Part shown: positions 7,746 through 16,654 of the stretch, one piece after another
How positions within the stretch are numbered: the stretch's first letter is position 1
How the letters are laid out: the number at the start of each line of letters is the position of its first letter
The notes under the pieces: generated by a model
What the model was told of the DNA's origin: nothing
The model's database searches: none
What the model saw: only the letters and a program-made list of their open reading frames with translations
Made by a program: the position numbers and the translations under genes
Source of the DNA: Parvibaculum sp.
GTDB taxonomy: Bacteria; Pseudomonadota; Alphaproteobacteria; Parvibaculales; Parvibaculaceae
DNA: 64,000 nt
Reading direction: 5' to 3'
Assembly: GCF_030694575.1 (NCBI RefSeq)
Contig: NZ_JAUYUS010000024.1
Span: forward strand, 1 to 64,000

Positions 7746-10105
7746 TGGATTCACTTCTTGAATGGAGCATCCGCCGCCGCAAGACGATCCTCGCCTTTCT
7801 GGCGCTCATAACTCTTGTGATGCTCTTCTTCGCACTGCGCGTCGAAGTCAAAACGGTGTTTGAGGATCTGTTGCCTACGGACCACGCCTATGTCCAGGTG
7901 AACGACAAGTTCAAGCAGGATTATGGCGGCTCGAACGTTGTCAGCATCATGGTCGAGGTGGATGAGGGCGACATTCTTCGTCCGGAAATCCTGAAGAAGA
8001 TTAAATCGATCACCGAGCAGGCGGCCCTGATTCCGGGTGCCGACCCCTTCCAGGTGACATCGCTCGCCACCAAGAAGCTGAAATCCATTACAGCCTCAAC
8101 ATCCGGCATCGAAACCAAGCCGCTGATGTGGCCCGATCTTCCGGCCAATCAAAAAGAGATCGACGAGCTGCGGCAGAACATCGTCAACAGCCCGCTGACC
8201 TACGGCGCCTATGTGGCGCATGACTTCAAGTCAGCGCTCATCACCGTGGACTTCTTCGACAATCTTCTGGATTATCGCGTCTTCTTTGACCATATCACGA
8301 AGATCATAAATGAGCATAAGGAGCCGGGCTTCACAATCCGCGTGGTTGGCGAGCCAATGCTCTACGGCTGGGTGAGTTACCATCTCGCCGAAACAGGACT
8401 TCTATTCCTTGGCACCATCTTCGGACTTTTCGTTGCCCTGCTGCTCATTGCGCGCACATGGCACGGCACTATCATTCCGTTGATTTCGGCCGGTGTGAGC
8501 GCCATATGGGCGATGGGCTTCGCCGGAATGCTGGGTCTGACTCTTGATCCACTGGTCGTTGTCATTGCGTTGTTGATCTCGGCCGTCGCGGTCTCGAATT
8601 CGGTGCAGGTCATCCAGAAGTTCGACCGTGAGCAGATGACCGATCCCATCGGTCGCGACGGCAAGAACGCTGCCCTCCTTGCCCTGAAAGACCTTCTTCG
8701 TCCGGCGAGCCTTGGCATACTCATCGGTGGCGGCTGCATTCTGGTCGTCGCCAGGACGCCCATACCGCTTCTTGAAATGATCGCAATTGTTGGCGGTTTC
8801 TGGATCTTTTCCCAGATTGTGTGTGCCTTCCTTCTCCCCGGCCTTCTCGCCTCATGGACGAGGGGTGGTGTCAAGGCAGTGCACCCGCTCAATTTACATC
8901 CTGTTCTTCTCAGTGTGCTGGGTGTCTTCAGCTACCTCGCTATTTCAAAATGGCGCTATGGCGTCATTGGCATGGCTGCCGTCATTCTGATCGTGTCGGG
9001 ATACTACGCCTTCGGACTTAAAGTCGGCGATGCAAATCCCGGGTCGCCGATCCTTCATGCCGAATCGTCCTTCAATCGCGACGCCGCACGCCTCAACGCC
9101 GTTTTCCAGGGTGCGGACCGCATGTTCGTCGTAATTGACGGAAAAGAGCGCGATGCGATCAAGCAACCCGAAATGCTCGACACCATGGAACGCTTCATGC
9201 GCTACATGGAGGCGCAGCCGGAAATAGGTGGCAGCACGTCCATTGTCGACATTCTGCCGAGCATCAATCGCGTGCTCCATGAGGGGAACCCGCGCTACGA
9301 GGAACTTGGCGCCGACGCCGTGGTGAATGGCGAATTGGCCTACCTCTTCATATCGGGCTCCGATCCCGGAGATCTGCAACGCTACGTCGCACCGGACTTC
9401 TCCAACGCATCCATCACGTTGTTCTTCCGCGACCATCAGGGAGACACGATTCGAAATGCCCTGGAGCGTGTGGAGCGCTTCATCGCGGAAAACCCGCTGC
9501 CAAACGGAGGCGAATACCTTCTGGCGGGTGGCTTGATCGGAGTGCTTGCGGCGGTGAACGACGTGATCCTTGCCGGCCAAATCCAGGCAATAGCGCTTGC
9601 GCTCCTCGTCGTTACCCTGCTCGGAACGGTCATCTATCGGTCATTCGTGGCTGGGACATTCCTGATGATCCCGATCATCATCTCGAACACCCTGACCTTC
9701 AGCTACATGGCCTATAACGACATCGGAATGACGATCAACACGCTGCCCATCGTCGCGCTCGGCATCGGTTGCGGCATTGACTACACGATCTTTGTGCTCG
9801 ACGCGATTCGCCAGCAGATGCGCAAGTATGGCGATTTGAAACAGGCGATTGCCTATGCACTTGAGACCGCCGGTATGGCCGTTCTCATTACAGTGTTCAC
9901 GCTGGTCGTGAGCGTCAGCCTGTGGTCGATTTCATCGTTGCGCCTTCAGTCCGAGATGGCGTTGCTGATCTCGATCTGGCTTTCAATATCTGCCTTCGCC
10001 GCATTGATCGTGATACCGGCGCTGGTCTACGTCATCAAACCAGCATTCATCGTTGGAAAGAAAGAGGAACCGGCAGCGGGCACGGTATTCGCCGCTGCCG
10101 AATGA
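7745..10105 (+). CDS. RND/MMPL-family transporter of the DUF1302/DUF1329 module
   Basis: A 786-residue inner-membrane protein with RND/MMPL topology. There is one N-terminal helix, a large periplasmic loop, a cluster of five helices (about residues 210-370), more helices near residue 400, a second periplasmic loop and a final helix cluster (about 600-760). The segment GIGCGIDYTIFVLDAIRQQM is the conserved helix-4-type motif of the second half, with an Asp expected to take part in proton relay. Unlike drug-efflux RND pumps of about 1000 residues, it is of the shorter Patched/MMPL/HpnN size that moves lipids and other hydrophobic molecules. It is cotranscribed with the Ycf48-like gene and followed by the DUF1302 and DUF1329 genes. 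The substrate is unknown; a lipid-like growth substrate is inferred from the surrounding catabolic genes. Confidence 0.85.
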   Translation: MDSLLEWSIRRRKTILAFLALITLVMLFFALRVEVKTVFEDLLPTDHAYVQVNDKFKQDYGGSNVVSIMVEVDEGDILRPEILKKIKSITEQAALIPGADPFQVTSLATKKLKSITASTSGIETKPLMWPDLPANQKEIDELRQNIVNSPLTYGAYVAHDFKSALITVDFFDNLLDYRVFFDHITKIINEHKEPGFTIRVVGEPMLYGWVSYHLAETGLLFLGTIFGLFVALLLIARTWHGTIIPLISAGVSAIWAMGFAGMLGLTLDPLVVVIALLISAVAVSNSVQVIQKFDREQMTDPIGRDGKNAALLALKDLLRPASLGILIGGGCILVVARTPIPLLEMIAIVGGFWIFSQIVCAFLLPGLLASWTRGGVKAVHPLNLHPVLLSVLGVFSYLAISKWRYGVIGMAAVILIVSGYYAFGLKVGDANPGSPILHAESSFNRDAARLNAVFQGADRMFVVIDGKERDAIKQPEMLDTMERFMRYMEAQPEIGGSTSIVDILPSINRVLHEGNPRYEELGADAVVNGELAYLFISGSDPGDLQRYVAPDFSNASITLFFRDHQGDTIRNALERVERFIAENPLPNGGEYLLAGGLIGVLAAVNDVILAGQIQAIALALLVVTLLGTVIYRSFVAGTFLMIPIIISNTLTFSYMAYNDIGMTINTLPIVALGIGCGIDYTIFVLDAIRQQMRKYGDLKQAIAYALETAGMAVLITVFTLVVSVSLWSISSLRLQSEMALLISIWLSISAFAALIVIPALVYVIKPAFIVGKKEEPAAGTVFAAAE

Positions 10106-10184
10106 GAGTGCTCGCGTGAGGAAAAGTTGAAGCTTGCGCCGTCCTAACTAATGTGGCGGCACTGGAAAAGGGGAGGTTTACAGA

Positions 10185-11789
10185 GTGATTTATCGCAGAA
10201 AGAAACTCGGGCGGCGCCTTGTGGCAGGTGCCATGATGACGGCGATGTCGATGCCGATCGCGGGGGCCGCGTTCGCCGACGACATCATCGATAATTTTCG
10301 AATGGGCGGCTATCTACGCACCTGGGCGTCCTTCAACCTGAATGATATTCCCGACACGCCGGAGAACGACAGGGGCGATCTTTCGATGCTCCGTGCGTCG
10401 CTGCTTGTCGACACGGATTTTTCTACGGGTCCGGTCGGCTGGAAGATGATTTTCCGCGCTGATCGCGAATACAAAACCGATTATGTGAAGCGTCTCGAGA
10501 ACCTGACGCGTAATAAGTTCGGCGGCGCATTCGCAGGCGGCCCCGGCAGCGACGTCATGGAACAGTATGACCAGACGGAATTGCGTGAGTTCTACGCGGA
10601 CTTCGACGTCGGCGGGCGCACAAAGCTGCGTCTCGGCAAGCAGCAAGTTGTCTGGGGTGAAACCGACTTCTTCCGCGCAATGGACGTGGTGCATGGTTAC
10701 GACATGCGCTGGCGCTCGTTCCTTGAGCCTGAAAATGAGGAACTGCGGAAACCGCTTATCCTGGCCAACGCCACTATCCAGGTGCCCGAAGCGCAGGGCG
10801 CGCTACAGATCATTCTGCGTCCGGGCTGGGACAGAAAGCGCGATATAGGTAACTCATACGACATGTACGGCGGACGCTGGACGCCGCAAACATTTACCGG
10901 CGCCGACTTCCTCGCCGGCGGTATGACCATGGCCTACGACTACAATCATCCGGATGGCGACGAGAACGACGTAACCGGCGGTATCCGTTGGAAGGCGCAG
11001 GCAGGACCCATCACCTACTCACTTGCCTACCTAAAGACCTTCAACCCAGATCCAATCGTTAACTCCGCCTTTGCGCCCTACATGAAAGCGCCAAGCAATC
11101 CTTTCGGCGACTGGATTTATCCGGAGATCGATCTGGTCGGCGTCACGGCGAGCGGCTTTGTGGAGCCCATCGATTCAATTCTGAGTACGGAAATCGTGCT
11201 GTTTATGGATGCGCCATACAACGTTGGCCTTGATGTGCCGGGCAGCAAATTCAGCACCTGTCCAGGGGGCTGCCCGCTCGGAAGCCCGAATACGCTTCCC
11301 GGCTTCGGCGGTGTCATCAAGAAAGACACACTGCTGACTATGTTCCGTGTGGATAAGCCACTCAACCTGAGGTCGATGCTGAATACCAGCAGCGATTCGT
11401 TCCTGTCGTTTCAGGTCTTCGACAAGTGGATTCTTGACTACAAGAAGTCTGACGAGATCGTAGACTTGGCGGGATACAACGCGGCGAGAGACGAGCACAC
11501 GACTGTCATTACAGGCATCCTCGCTATGAACTTCAAGAGTGACACGATCAATCCGACGCTCGCAGTCGGCGTTGATCCATGGAACGCCGGGGGCTTCGTC
11601 ATTCCTTCCGTCGATGTCGTGCTTGGCGACAACTGGCGCCTGAGGGTCGAGGCCGACCTGTTCTTCTCCAAGGACAAGAGAACGCCGTCGGCTGCCTCTG
11701 TGAACGGTCTGTCCGAAGGCGACACCAGGCTTTTCGGCTACTTCAACAACCGCGACCAACTTCTGTTCCGCGTCACGAGACAGTTCTGA
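10185..11789 (+). CDS. DUF1302 outer-membrane beta-barrel protein
   Basis: A 534-residue secreted protein. A signal peptide (LVAGAMMTAMSMPIAGAAFA, then a probable Ala-Phe-Ala cleavage site) leads into a mature chain with many alternating short hydrophobic strands. It ends in FRVTRQF, whose terminal aromatic residue is typical of outer-membrane barrels. The segment GKQQVVWGETDFFRAMDVV is characteristic of DUF1302. The start is GTG 10185, with GGGGAGG about 8 bases upstream. DUF1302 proteins are repeatedly encoded next to DUF1329, Ycf48-like and MMPL genes, and are thought to form the outer-membrane part of a lipid-type transport route. A small Cys-Pro-Gly-Gly-Cys segment near residue 362 may form a disulphide. 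Confidence 0.85.
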   Translation: MIYRRKKLGRRLVAGAMMTAMSMPIAGAAFADDIIDNFRMGGYLRTWASFNLNDIPDTPENDRGDLSMLRASLLVDTDFSTGPVGWKMIFRADREYKTDYVKRLENLTRNKFGGAFAGGPGSDVMEQYDQTELREFYADFDVGGRTKLRLGKQQVVWGETDFFRAMDVVHGYDMRWRSFLEPENEELRKPLILANATIQVPEAQGALQIILRPGWDRKRDIGNSYDMYGGRWTPQTFTGADFLAGGMTMAYDYNHPDGDENDVTGGIRWKAQAGPITYSLAYLKTFNPDPIVNSAFAPYMKAPSNPFGDWIYPEIDLVGVTASGFVEPIDSILSTEIVLFMDAPYNVGLDVPGSKFSTCPGGCPLGSPNTLPGFGGVIKKDTLLTMFRVDKPLNLRSMLNTSSDSFLSFQVFDKWILDYKKSDEIVDLAGYNAARDEHTTVITGILAMNFKSDTINPTLAVGVDPWNAGGFVIPSVDVVLGDNWRLRVEADLFFSKDKRTPSAASVNGLSEGDTRLFGYFNNRDQLLFRVTRQF

Positions 11790-11824
11790 TGCAGGGCGTC
11801 ATGGTTAAACTTGGGAGGAAAAAA

Positions 11825-13090
11825 GTGAAGTATATCAAGAGAAAAGTGCCGGCAGTCTTGCTCGCATGTGCTTCGGTGCTAATGTTTTCACCGTCGCAGG
11901 CAGCCGAGCTCAATGCGGGTGACATCATCAGCGCCGCCAATATCGACCAGGTGATGAACGACACTTTCGAAGGCCACACCATCCGTGAACTCGTGACGGA
12001 CAAGGTCGAGTACATGATCCGCAATCACGGATTGAAAATTCCGCTGAAGAACTCGGAAGTGATTGAGTTTCCGGAAATCGACCGTGAGAACACGCAGAAG
12101 TACGCCGGTGACGTGAAAATCGACCCCAACACGTTGGAGGTGACCGGCTACAAGTCGGGTACGCCTTTCCCGGAAATCGATGTGAACGATCCGCTCGGTG
12201 GTCACAAGGCGCTCTGGAACTATTATTACCAGAACACCTACGGCAACATGTTCGAGGGGAACTATACGTTCCTTTTCATAAACACGAACCGTGGCGTGGA
12301 ACGCACCCAGCGCTGGTACACGCTTTCTCTGAAGATGAAGGGACGGCGTACCGGCGAGCCGGTTCTTGGCGATGGGAGCCTTGTGAAGAAGCAGCTTCTA
12401 TATGCAACCGAACCCTACGATATCCGTGGCATCGGCATTTATACGCAGCGCTACGACAGCCCAAAGCTGGAAGACAATTGGGCCTATGTGAAATCGGTTC
12501 GCCGTACGCGTCAGCTTTCCGGCAGTTCCTGGATGGACAATCTCGCCGGTGGTGTGCAGCTCAACGACGAGTATGACGGGTTCAGCGGTCGTCCGAGCTG
12601 GTATCCGGAGTCGAAGATCGTGCGTAAGCGTTGGGTGCTTGCCGTTGCGCATCTCCCGGCTCCGCTTGTGGTGGAAGGCGCGTCGAACATTGACGAGCGT
12701 TATCCAACATTGGACCTTCAGAACGCGCCGTACGCCATGCCGACCACCAATGTGAAGTGGGAGCCGCGCGAGGTCTATGAGATCGAGCTGAAGATGCCGC
12801 CCGAGCATCCCTACAGCAAGCGCGTGATGTACATGGAAACGCAATTCCCGCGGATCTACAATGTGGAGCACTACGGCAAAGGCGGCGATTTCGCGAAGAT
12901 CTCCTTCGTGTTTTCCAGGCCCATCATCGGCGGCGAGGGAACGCTTGGCATGTTGCCCGACCAGGGCATCTGCTTCGACATCAACCGCCAGGAAGCATTT
13001 GTCTATCTGGTTGAGGACGGTGTGACGGATCGTCCCAACGTCGGTCCTCAGGATGTGACGCTAGGCCAGCTCGAGGCCGCTGCACAATAA
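11825..13090 (+). CDS. DUF1329 periplasmic/outer-membrane protein
   Basis: A protein of 421 residues with a clear signal peptide (YIKRKVPAVLLACASVLMFS, cleaved around SQA-AEL). The mature part has the DUF1329 hallmarks: an ...ITGxPFPEID-like segment (TGYKSGTPFPEIDVNDP), KMKGRRTGEPVLGDGS and PYDIRGIGIYTQRYD. I placed the start at GTG 11825, since GGGAGGA ends 5 bases before it and the signal peptide begins immediately; open frame further upstream overlaps the DUF1302 gene. DUF1329 resembles the LolB/LolA-type fold that carries lipids, and it accompanies DUF1302 proteins, so the pair probably handles a hydrophobic compound at the outer membrane. The last residues of the gene are 30 bp before the acyl-CoA ligase. 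Confidence 0.85.
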   Translation: MKYIKRKVPAVLLACASVLMFSPSQAAELNAGDIISAANIDQVMNDTFEGHTIRELVTDKVEYMIRNHGLKIPLKNSEVIEFPEIDRENTQKYAGDVKIDPNTLEVTGYKSGTPFPEIDVNDPLGGHKALWNYYYQNTYGNMFEGNYTFLFINTNRGVERTQRWYTLSLKMKGRRTGEPVLGDGSLVKKQLLYATEPYDIRGIGIYTQRYDSPKLEDNWAYVKSVRRTRQLSGSSWMDNLAGGVQLNDEYDGFSGRPSWYPESKIVRKRWVLAVAHLPAPLVVEGASNIDERYPTLDLQNAPYAMPTTNVKWEPREVYEIELKMPPEHPYSKRVMYMETQFPRIYNVEHYGKGGDFAKISFVFSRPIIGGEGTLGMLPDQGICFDINRQEAFVYLVEDGVTDRPNVGPQDVTLGQLEAAAQ

Positions 13091-13121
13091 GTCTGACACG
13101 TCAAGACCTGTAACAGAGCAG

Positions 13122-14867
13122 GTGGGGGCGGACGTTGCACATATGCTGTCCCCACCAGTTTTCCCCAAGAACCCGGATACTGGCGAACCCGAAATGCAGA
13201 TCGATATGACCGGTTGGAAAACAAGGCTGGATGCAGAAACCATCGCCCGTTTCACGCAAAGCGGTGAGTGGAGCAACATAACGCTTGCTCACAATGCGGC
13301 GGACAAGGCAATCCGTAAGGATAGGGACGTTGCGGTTGTCGATGGCGACCGAACACACACATTCGCCGAGATGGCCGAGGAAGCTTTCGCGCTCACAAAC
13401 TGGCTCCGTTCTGAAGGGCTGAAGCCGGGCGATGTCATCAGCTTCCAGCTCCCTAACTGGTATGAAACAGCCACAATAAACTTGGCGGCCTGTATTGGGC
13501 GTTTCGTGGTAAACCCCATTATCCCGATCTATCGAGACGCGGAAGTTGGCTACATCCTGAAGAATTCAAAGAGCCGCGTCTTCTTCATTCCCGAGTCCTT
13601 CCGCAGCATCGACTATGTGGAAATGGTCGAGAAGCTGCGTCCCTCCCTTCCCAATCTGCAGCATGTGGTGACTGTGCGCGGCGAGAAGGTGAGAGAAGGA
13701 TTCACGCGCTTCGGTGATTGGGATACGCCGAAGGCGCCTTCATCGGCGGATGAACTCGCCAAAGAGATCGATCAGATCGATCCGAACACCGTGAAAATGC
13801 TGCTCTACACTTCGGGCACGACGGGCAATCCGAAGGGCGTACTCCATAGTCACAACACGATTCAATCCGAAATTGACGCGGTGAAGAAGCTCTGGGGCCT
13901 GTCGCAGGACGACATCATTCTGATGCCCTCCCCGGTCACGCATATCACAGGCTACATTTACGGCATCGAGATGATGTTCGATCTCGGCAACAAGCTTGTC
14001 TATATGGACAAGTGGGATGCGGACCAGGCGGTCGATCTCGTTGCGAAGCATGGCGTCACATTCAGCATCGGTGCCACGCCGTTTCTTGTGGAGCTTGTGT
14101 CAGCGCTGGAAAAGCGCGGCGAGACGCTCCCCTCTCTCCGTCTTTTTGCCTGTGGTGGTGCGCCGGTTCCGCCCGAAATCATTCGCCGCGCGAAGACCGT
14201 GCTGCCGAACTGCCTTGCCTTCCGCGTCTATGGAAGCAGCGAGGCGCCCACCATCACGGCAGGCGTTGCGCCCGGCGACCCGGATGAACTCGGCGCCACC
14301 ACGGATGGCTGCATCCTGAACCACGAGGTGAAGATCGTCGATCCGGAGACGGGCGCGGTGCTGCCGGACGGGCAAGAAGGCGAAATCCTGACGCGTGGCC
14401 CTGAACTCATGCTCGGATATACGGAATGGAAAGACACGCTCGACGCGTTTGACGATGAGGGTTACTTCCGCACCGGCGATCTCGGCTTCATCAGCCACGA
14501 ACGCTACATAACGATCAGTGGACGGAAGAAAGACCTCATCATCCGTGGTGGCGAAAATATCAGCGCCAAGGAAGTCGAGGATATTCTCCACGCCCATCCC
14601 GCCATCGCCGAAGCCGCCGTCGTGGCCATGCCGCATGAACGAATGGGCGAAACGCCCGTCGCCTATGTGGTGTTCAAGGAAGGCAAGGCCGTCGATTTCG
14701 AAGGCATGAAGAGCTTCCTCGAGGAAGCGCGACTTGCACGGCAGAAGTTCCCGGAGCGGCTGTTCGTGCTCGAGCAAATGCCGAGAACGGCGTCGGGCAA
14801 GGTGCTGAAGCATGTGCTGAGAGCGCGTTGCCGCAGCGGATCAGACAATCCGGAGATTGCAGCATGA
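13122..14867 (+). CDS. AMP-dependent acyl-CoA synthetase/ligase
   Basis: A member of the ANL superfamily, up to 581 residues. It has the P-loop LLYTSGTTGNPKGV, the VYGSSEAPT motif A5 region, GYFRTGDLG, and the hinge/ligase segment GRKKDLIIRGGENISAKEVED. The catalytic Lys near the C-terminus lies in PRTASGKVLKHVL. It should activate a carboxylic acid to the acyl-adenylate and then the CoA thioester, feeding the acyl-CoA dehydrogenases and hydratase of this cluster. The N-terminus is uncertain: GTG 13122, ATG 13143 and ATG 13194 are all in frame, with a purine-rich GGTGGGGG just after the first. It follows the DUF1329 gene closely and ends before a strong terminator, so transport module and ligase may form one operon. 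Confidence 0.88.
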   Translation: MGADVAHMLSPPVFPKNPDTGEPEMQIDMTGWKTRLDAETIARFTQSGEWSNITLAHNAADKAIRKDRDVAVVDGDRTHTFAEMAEEAFALTNWLRSEGLKPGDVISFQLPNWYETATINLAACIGRFVVNPIIPIYRDAEVGYILKNSKSRVFFIPESFRSIDYVEMVEKLRPSLPNLQHVVTVRGEKVREGFTRFGDWDTPKAPSSADELAKEIDQIDPNTVKMLLYTSGTTGNPKGVLHSHNTIQSEIDAVKKLWGLSQDDIILMPSPVTHITGYIYGIEMMFDLGNKLVYMDKWDADQAVDLVAKHGVTFSIGATPFLVELVSALEKRGETLPSLRLFACGGAPVPPEIIRRAKTVLPNCLAFRVYGSSEAPTITAGVAPGDPDELGATTDGCILNHEVKIVDPETGAVLPDGQEGEILTRGPELMLGYTEWKDTLDAFDDEGYFRTGDLGFISHERYITISGRKKDLIIRGGENISAKEVEDILHAHPAIAEAAVVAMPHERMGETPVAYVVFKEGKAVDFEGMKSFLEEARLARQKFPERLFVLEQMPRTASGKVLKHVLRARCRSGSDNPEIAA

Positions 14868-14985
14868 GGAACGCTGCCGTGATTTCCGTTTATGAGATTA
14901 GGCCGAACAAAGGCCTGATAGTGAACGCCGTAGTCCCCCCGACTTACACGGCGTCGCTGCCCTGAAAGGGCGTCCCCTCCCAACT

Positions 14986-15023
14986 CCCCGCTGATGCTCC
15001 CTTCGCATCAGCGGGGCTCTTTT
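14986..15023 (+). terminator. Intrinsic terminator after the acyl-CoA ligase
   Basis: A perfect 12-bp stem (CCCCGCTGATGC with GCATCAGCGGGG) around a 7-base loop is followed by CTCTTTT. It closes the transcription unit that ends with the acyl-CoA ligase, about 120 bp after its stop codon. Confidence 0.9.
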
Positions 15024-15087
15024 GGGAAACAGAAATCGGGATCGCGCGGGAATTTCCCGACGCGGCCGGCGAAAACGGAGAGAAAAA

Positions 15088-15375
15088 ATGACCGCCTATA
15101 TCATATTTACGCGTGAACGAACGATCGATGAGAATGAGTTGGAGGTCTATCGTCCGAAAGCCCGCGCTTCAATGGAAGGCAGGCCTGTCACGAAGCTTGT
15201 CGCATATGGAAAACAGGAAATGCTGGAGGGCAAGCCGGTAGAGGGCGTTGTAGTCCTGTCGTTCCCGAGCTTCGAAGAAGCAAAGGACTGGTATCACAGC
15301 AAGGCCTACCAGGATGCTTGCGCACACCGGTTCAAGGGCGCTGAATATCGTGTTGTGATCGTCGAGGGTGCGTGA
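15088..15375 (+). CDS. DUF1330 family protein
   Basis: A 95-residue protein with the dimeric alpha-beta barrel pattern of DUF1330: an N-terminal strand (AYIIFTRERT), a central GVVVLSFPSFEEAKDWYHS segment and a final strand before the C-terminus (EYRVVIVEG). The YHSKAYQDACAHR helix is typical. ATG 15088 follows ACGGAGAG. Members are small, often found in catabolic clusters, and may act as monooxygenase-like or chaperone subunits; no reaction is established. It stands alone between a terminator and the hydrolase gene. Confidence 0.8.
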   Translation: MTAYIIFTRERTIDENELEVYRPKARASMEGRPVTKLVAYGKQEMLEGKPVEGVVVLSFPSFEEAKDWYHSKAYQDACAHRFKGAEYRVVIVEGA

Positions 15376-15467
15376 CGGTCAAAGGTTTGCCGGATGGAGA
15401 CATCCGGCGAAGCGGCGGTGCTGAGCAGTGCGGAAAAGCGCATAGCTGTATCCGCATGTGAACGTTC

Positions 15468-15487
15468 AGTCAGTGAGCAATTAGTCA
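15468..15487. promoter_or_regulatory. Candidate TetR operator, copy B
   Basis: AGTCAGTGAGCAATTAGTCA aligns base for base with the sites at 6342 and 19369 (consensus AGTCA-R-TGA, a short spacer, then T-x-A-x-TCA). It is the least symmetrical of the three. It lies about 50 bp upstream of the start of the HSL-type hydrolase gene at 15539, in the place expected of an operator overlapping a promoter. Confidence 0.5.
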
Positions 15488-15538
15488 CAAATGAGGATGC
15501 GGACGGTGATCCGCATCAGAAATGGGAGGAAACAGAAC

Positions 15539-16447
15539 ATGGCCAGCATTCAGTCCGATGACATCATCGCCCTCTACAAGGGCTGGGTTAGTGAGATGAC
15601 GAAGAACCCGGGGATGTCGGTGGAGGATCTTCGCAGGCTCTTCGATCATTGGGGAGACGTCACTCACGAGCCTGGCGAAGTCGACTACCTTGAAGTGGAC
15701 GCCGGCGGTATTCCCGCCATGTGGGCCAATCCGAAGGGTGCGGCACAGGATCGCGTGCTTCTCTGCGCACACGGAGGTGGCTATGTGGTCGGCTCGATGT
15801 ACAGCCATCGCAAGATGTTTGGGCATATCGCAAAGGCGACCGGCGTACGCGCGCTCATTGTGAACTACAAACGATCGCCGGAAAATCCACACCCCGGCCC
15901 CGTCAATGACATGGTTACGGCATATCAGTGGCTGCTCAAAAGCGAAAAGGTCAAGCCCGAACACATCGTCTTCACCGGAGACTCGGCCGGCGGTGCACTT
16001 GCCCTGACGGCGATAGCGGCCGCAAAGGAGAAGGGCCTGCCTCTCCCCGTGGCATCGATGCCCATGTCCCCGTGGGCCGGGATGGATACCAGCGGCACCA
16101 CTTACGACACGAACAAGGACAAGGACGCGCTTGTGTCGCGAGAAACGACGACGGCGCTCGCTTCCTTATTTATCGGCGAGTGCGATCCGAAGCACCCGCT
16201 CGCGAACCCTCTTTACACTGACTACAGCGGATTTCCGCCTATCTACATCCAAGTGGGCGGTGACGAAAGCCTTCTCGATGACAGCCGGCGCATCGCTGAC
16301 AGCGCCAAAGCAGCCGGATGCGAAGTGCGCATCGATATTTTTCCGGAAATGCAGCACGTCTTTCAGGCTCTGGCGGGTAATGCGCCCGAAGCGGATGATG
16401 CTGTTCAACGCATGGCGGAGTGGGCGCGTCCAAAGATCGGCCTCTAG
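15539..16447 (+). CDS. HSL-family alpha/beta hydrolase (esterase/lactonase candidate)
   Basis: A 302-residue hydrolase with all marks of the hormone-sensitive-lipase family: the oxyanion HGGGYVVGS motif, the nucleophile elbow GDSAGGAL, an acidic residue in VGGDESLLDDS and the catalytic His in FPEMQHVFQ. ATG 15539 is preceded by GGGAGGAAA. Baeyer-Villiger oxidation yields esters or lactones, and a monooxygenase gene follows, so cleaving that product is a natural proposal, though unproven. It carries an operator-like motif shared with other genes in the cluster. A perfect 9-bp inverted repeat follows the stop codon. Confidence 0.86.
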   Translation: MASIQSDDIIALYKGWVSEMTKNPGMSVEDLRRLFDHWGDVTHEPGEVDYLEVDAGGIPAMWANPKGAAQDRVLLCAHGGGYVVGSMYSHRKMFGHIAKATGVRALIVNYKRSPENPHPGPVNDMVTAYQWLLKSEKVKPEHIVFTGDSAGGALALTAIAAAKEKGLPLPVASMPMSPWAGMDTSGTTYDTNKDKDALVSRETTTALASLFIGECDPKHPLANPLYTDYSGFPPIYIQVGGDESLLDDSRRIADSAKAAGCEVRIDIFPEMQHVFQALAGNAPEADDAVQRMAEWARPKIGL

Positions 16448-16464
16448 AACGACGCAGCGTGCCT

Positions 16465-16491
16465 GGAAGCGATGCGACGTGGATCGCTTCC
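16465..16491. repeat. 9-bp perfect inverted repeat after the hydrolase gene
   Basis: GGAAGCGAT and ATCGCTTCC are separated by 9 bases, about 20 bp downstream of the hydrolase stop. There is no T-tract, so a simple intrinsic terminator is unlikely. It may moderate read-through into the monooxygenase gene or stabilise the upstream message. Confidence 0.5.
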
Positions 16492-16654
16492 GTGGCAACG
16501 ACCGAAGAGCACGCCTCCAGCTTGACGGAAACGAACAGAGGAAATGGATCGAAGCCTGTCGGCAGGGCAGGGGAGGAGGAGACCGATCCACCACATTCGA
16601 GCAGTCCGTTTCAACTGTTCCGGATGTGGGAAATGACAGACAAGGATAGCTGAA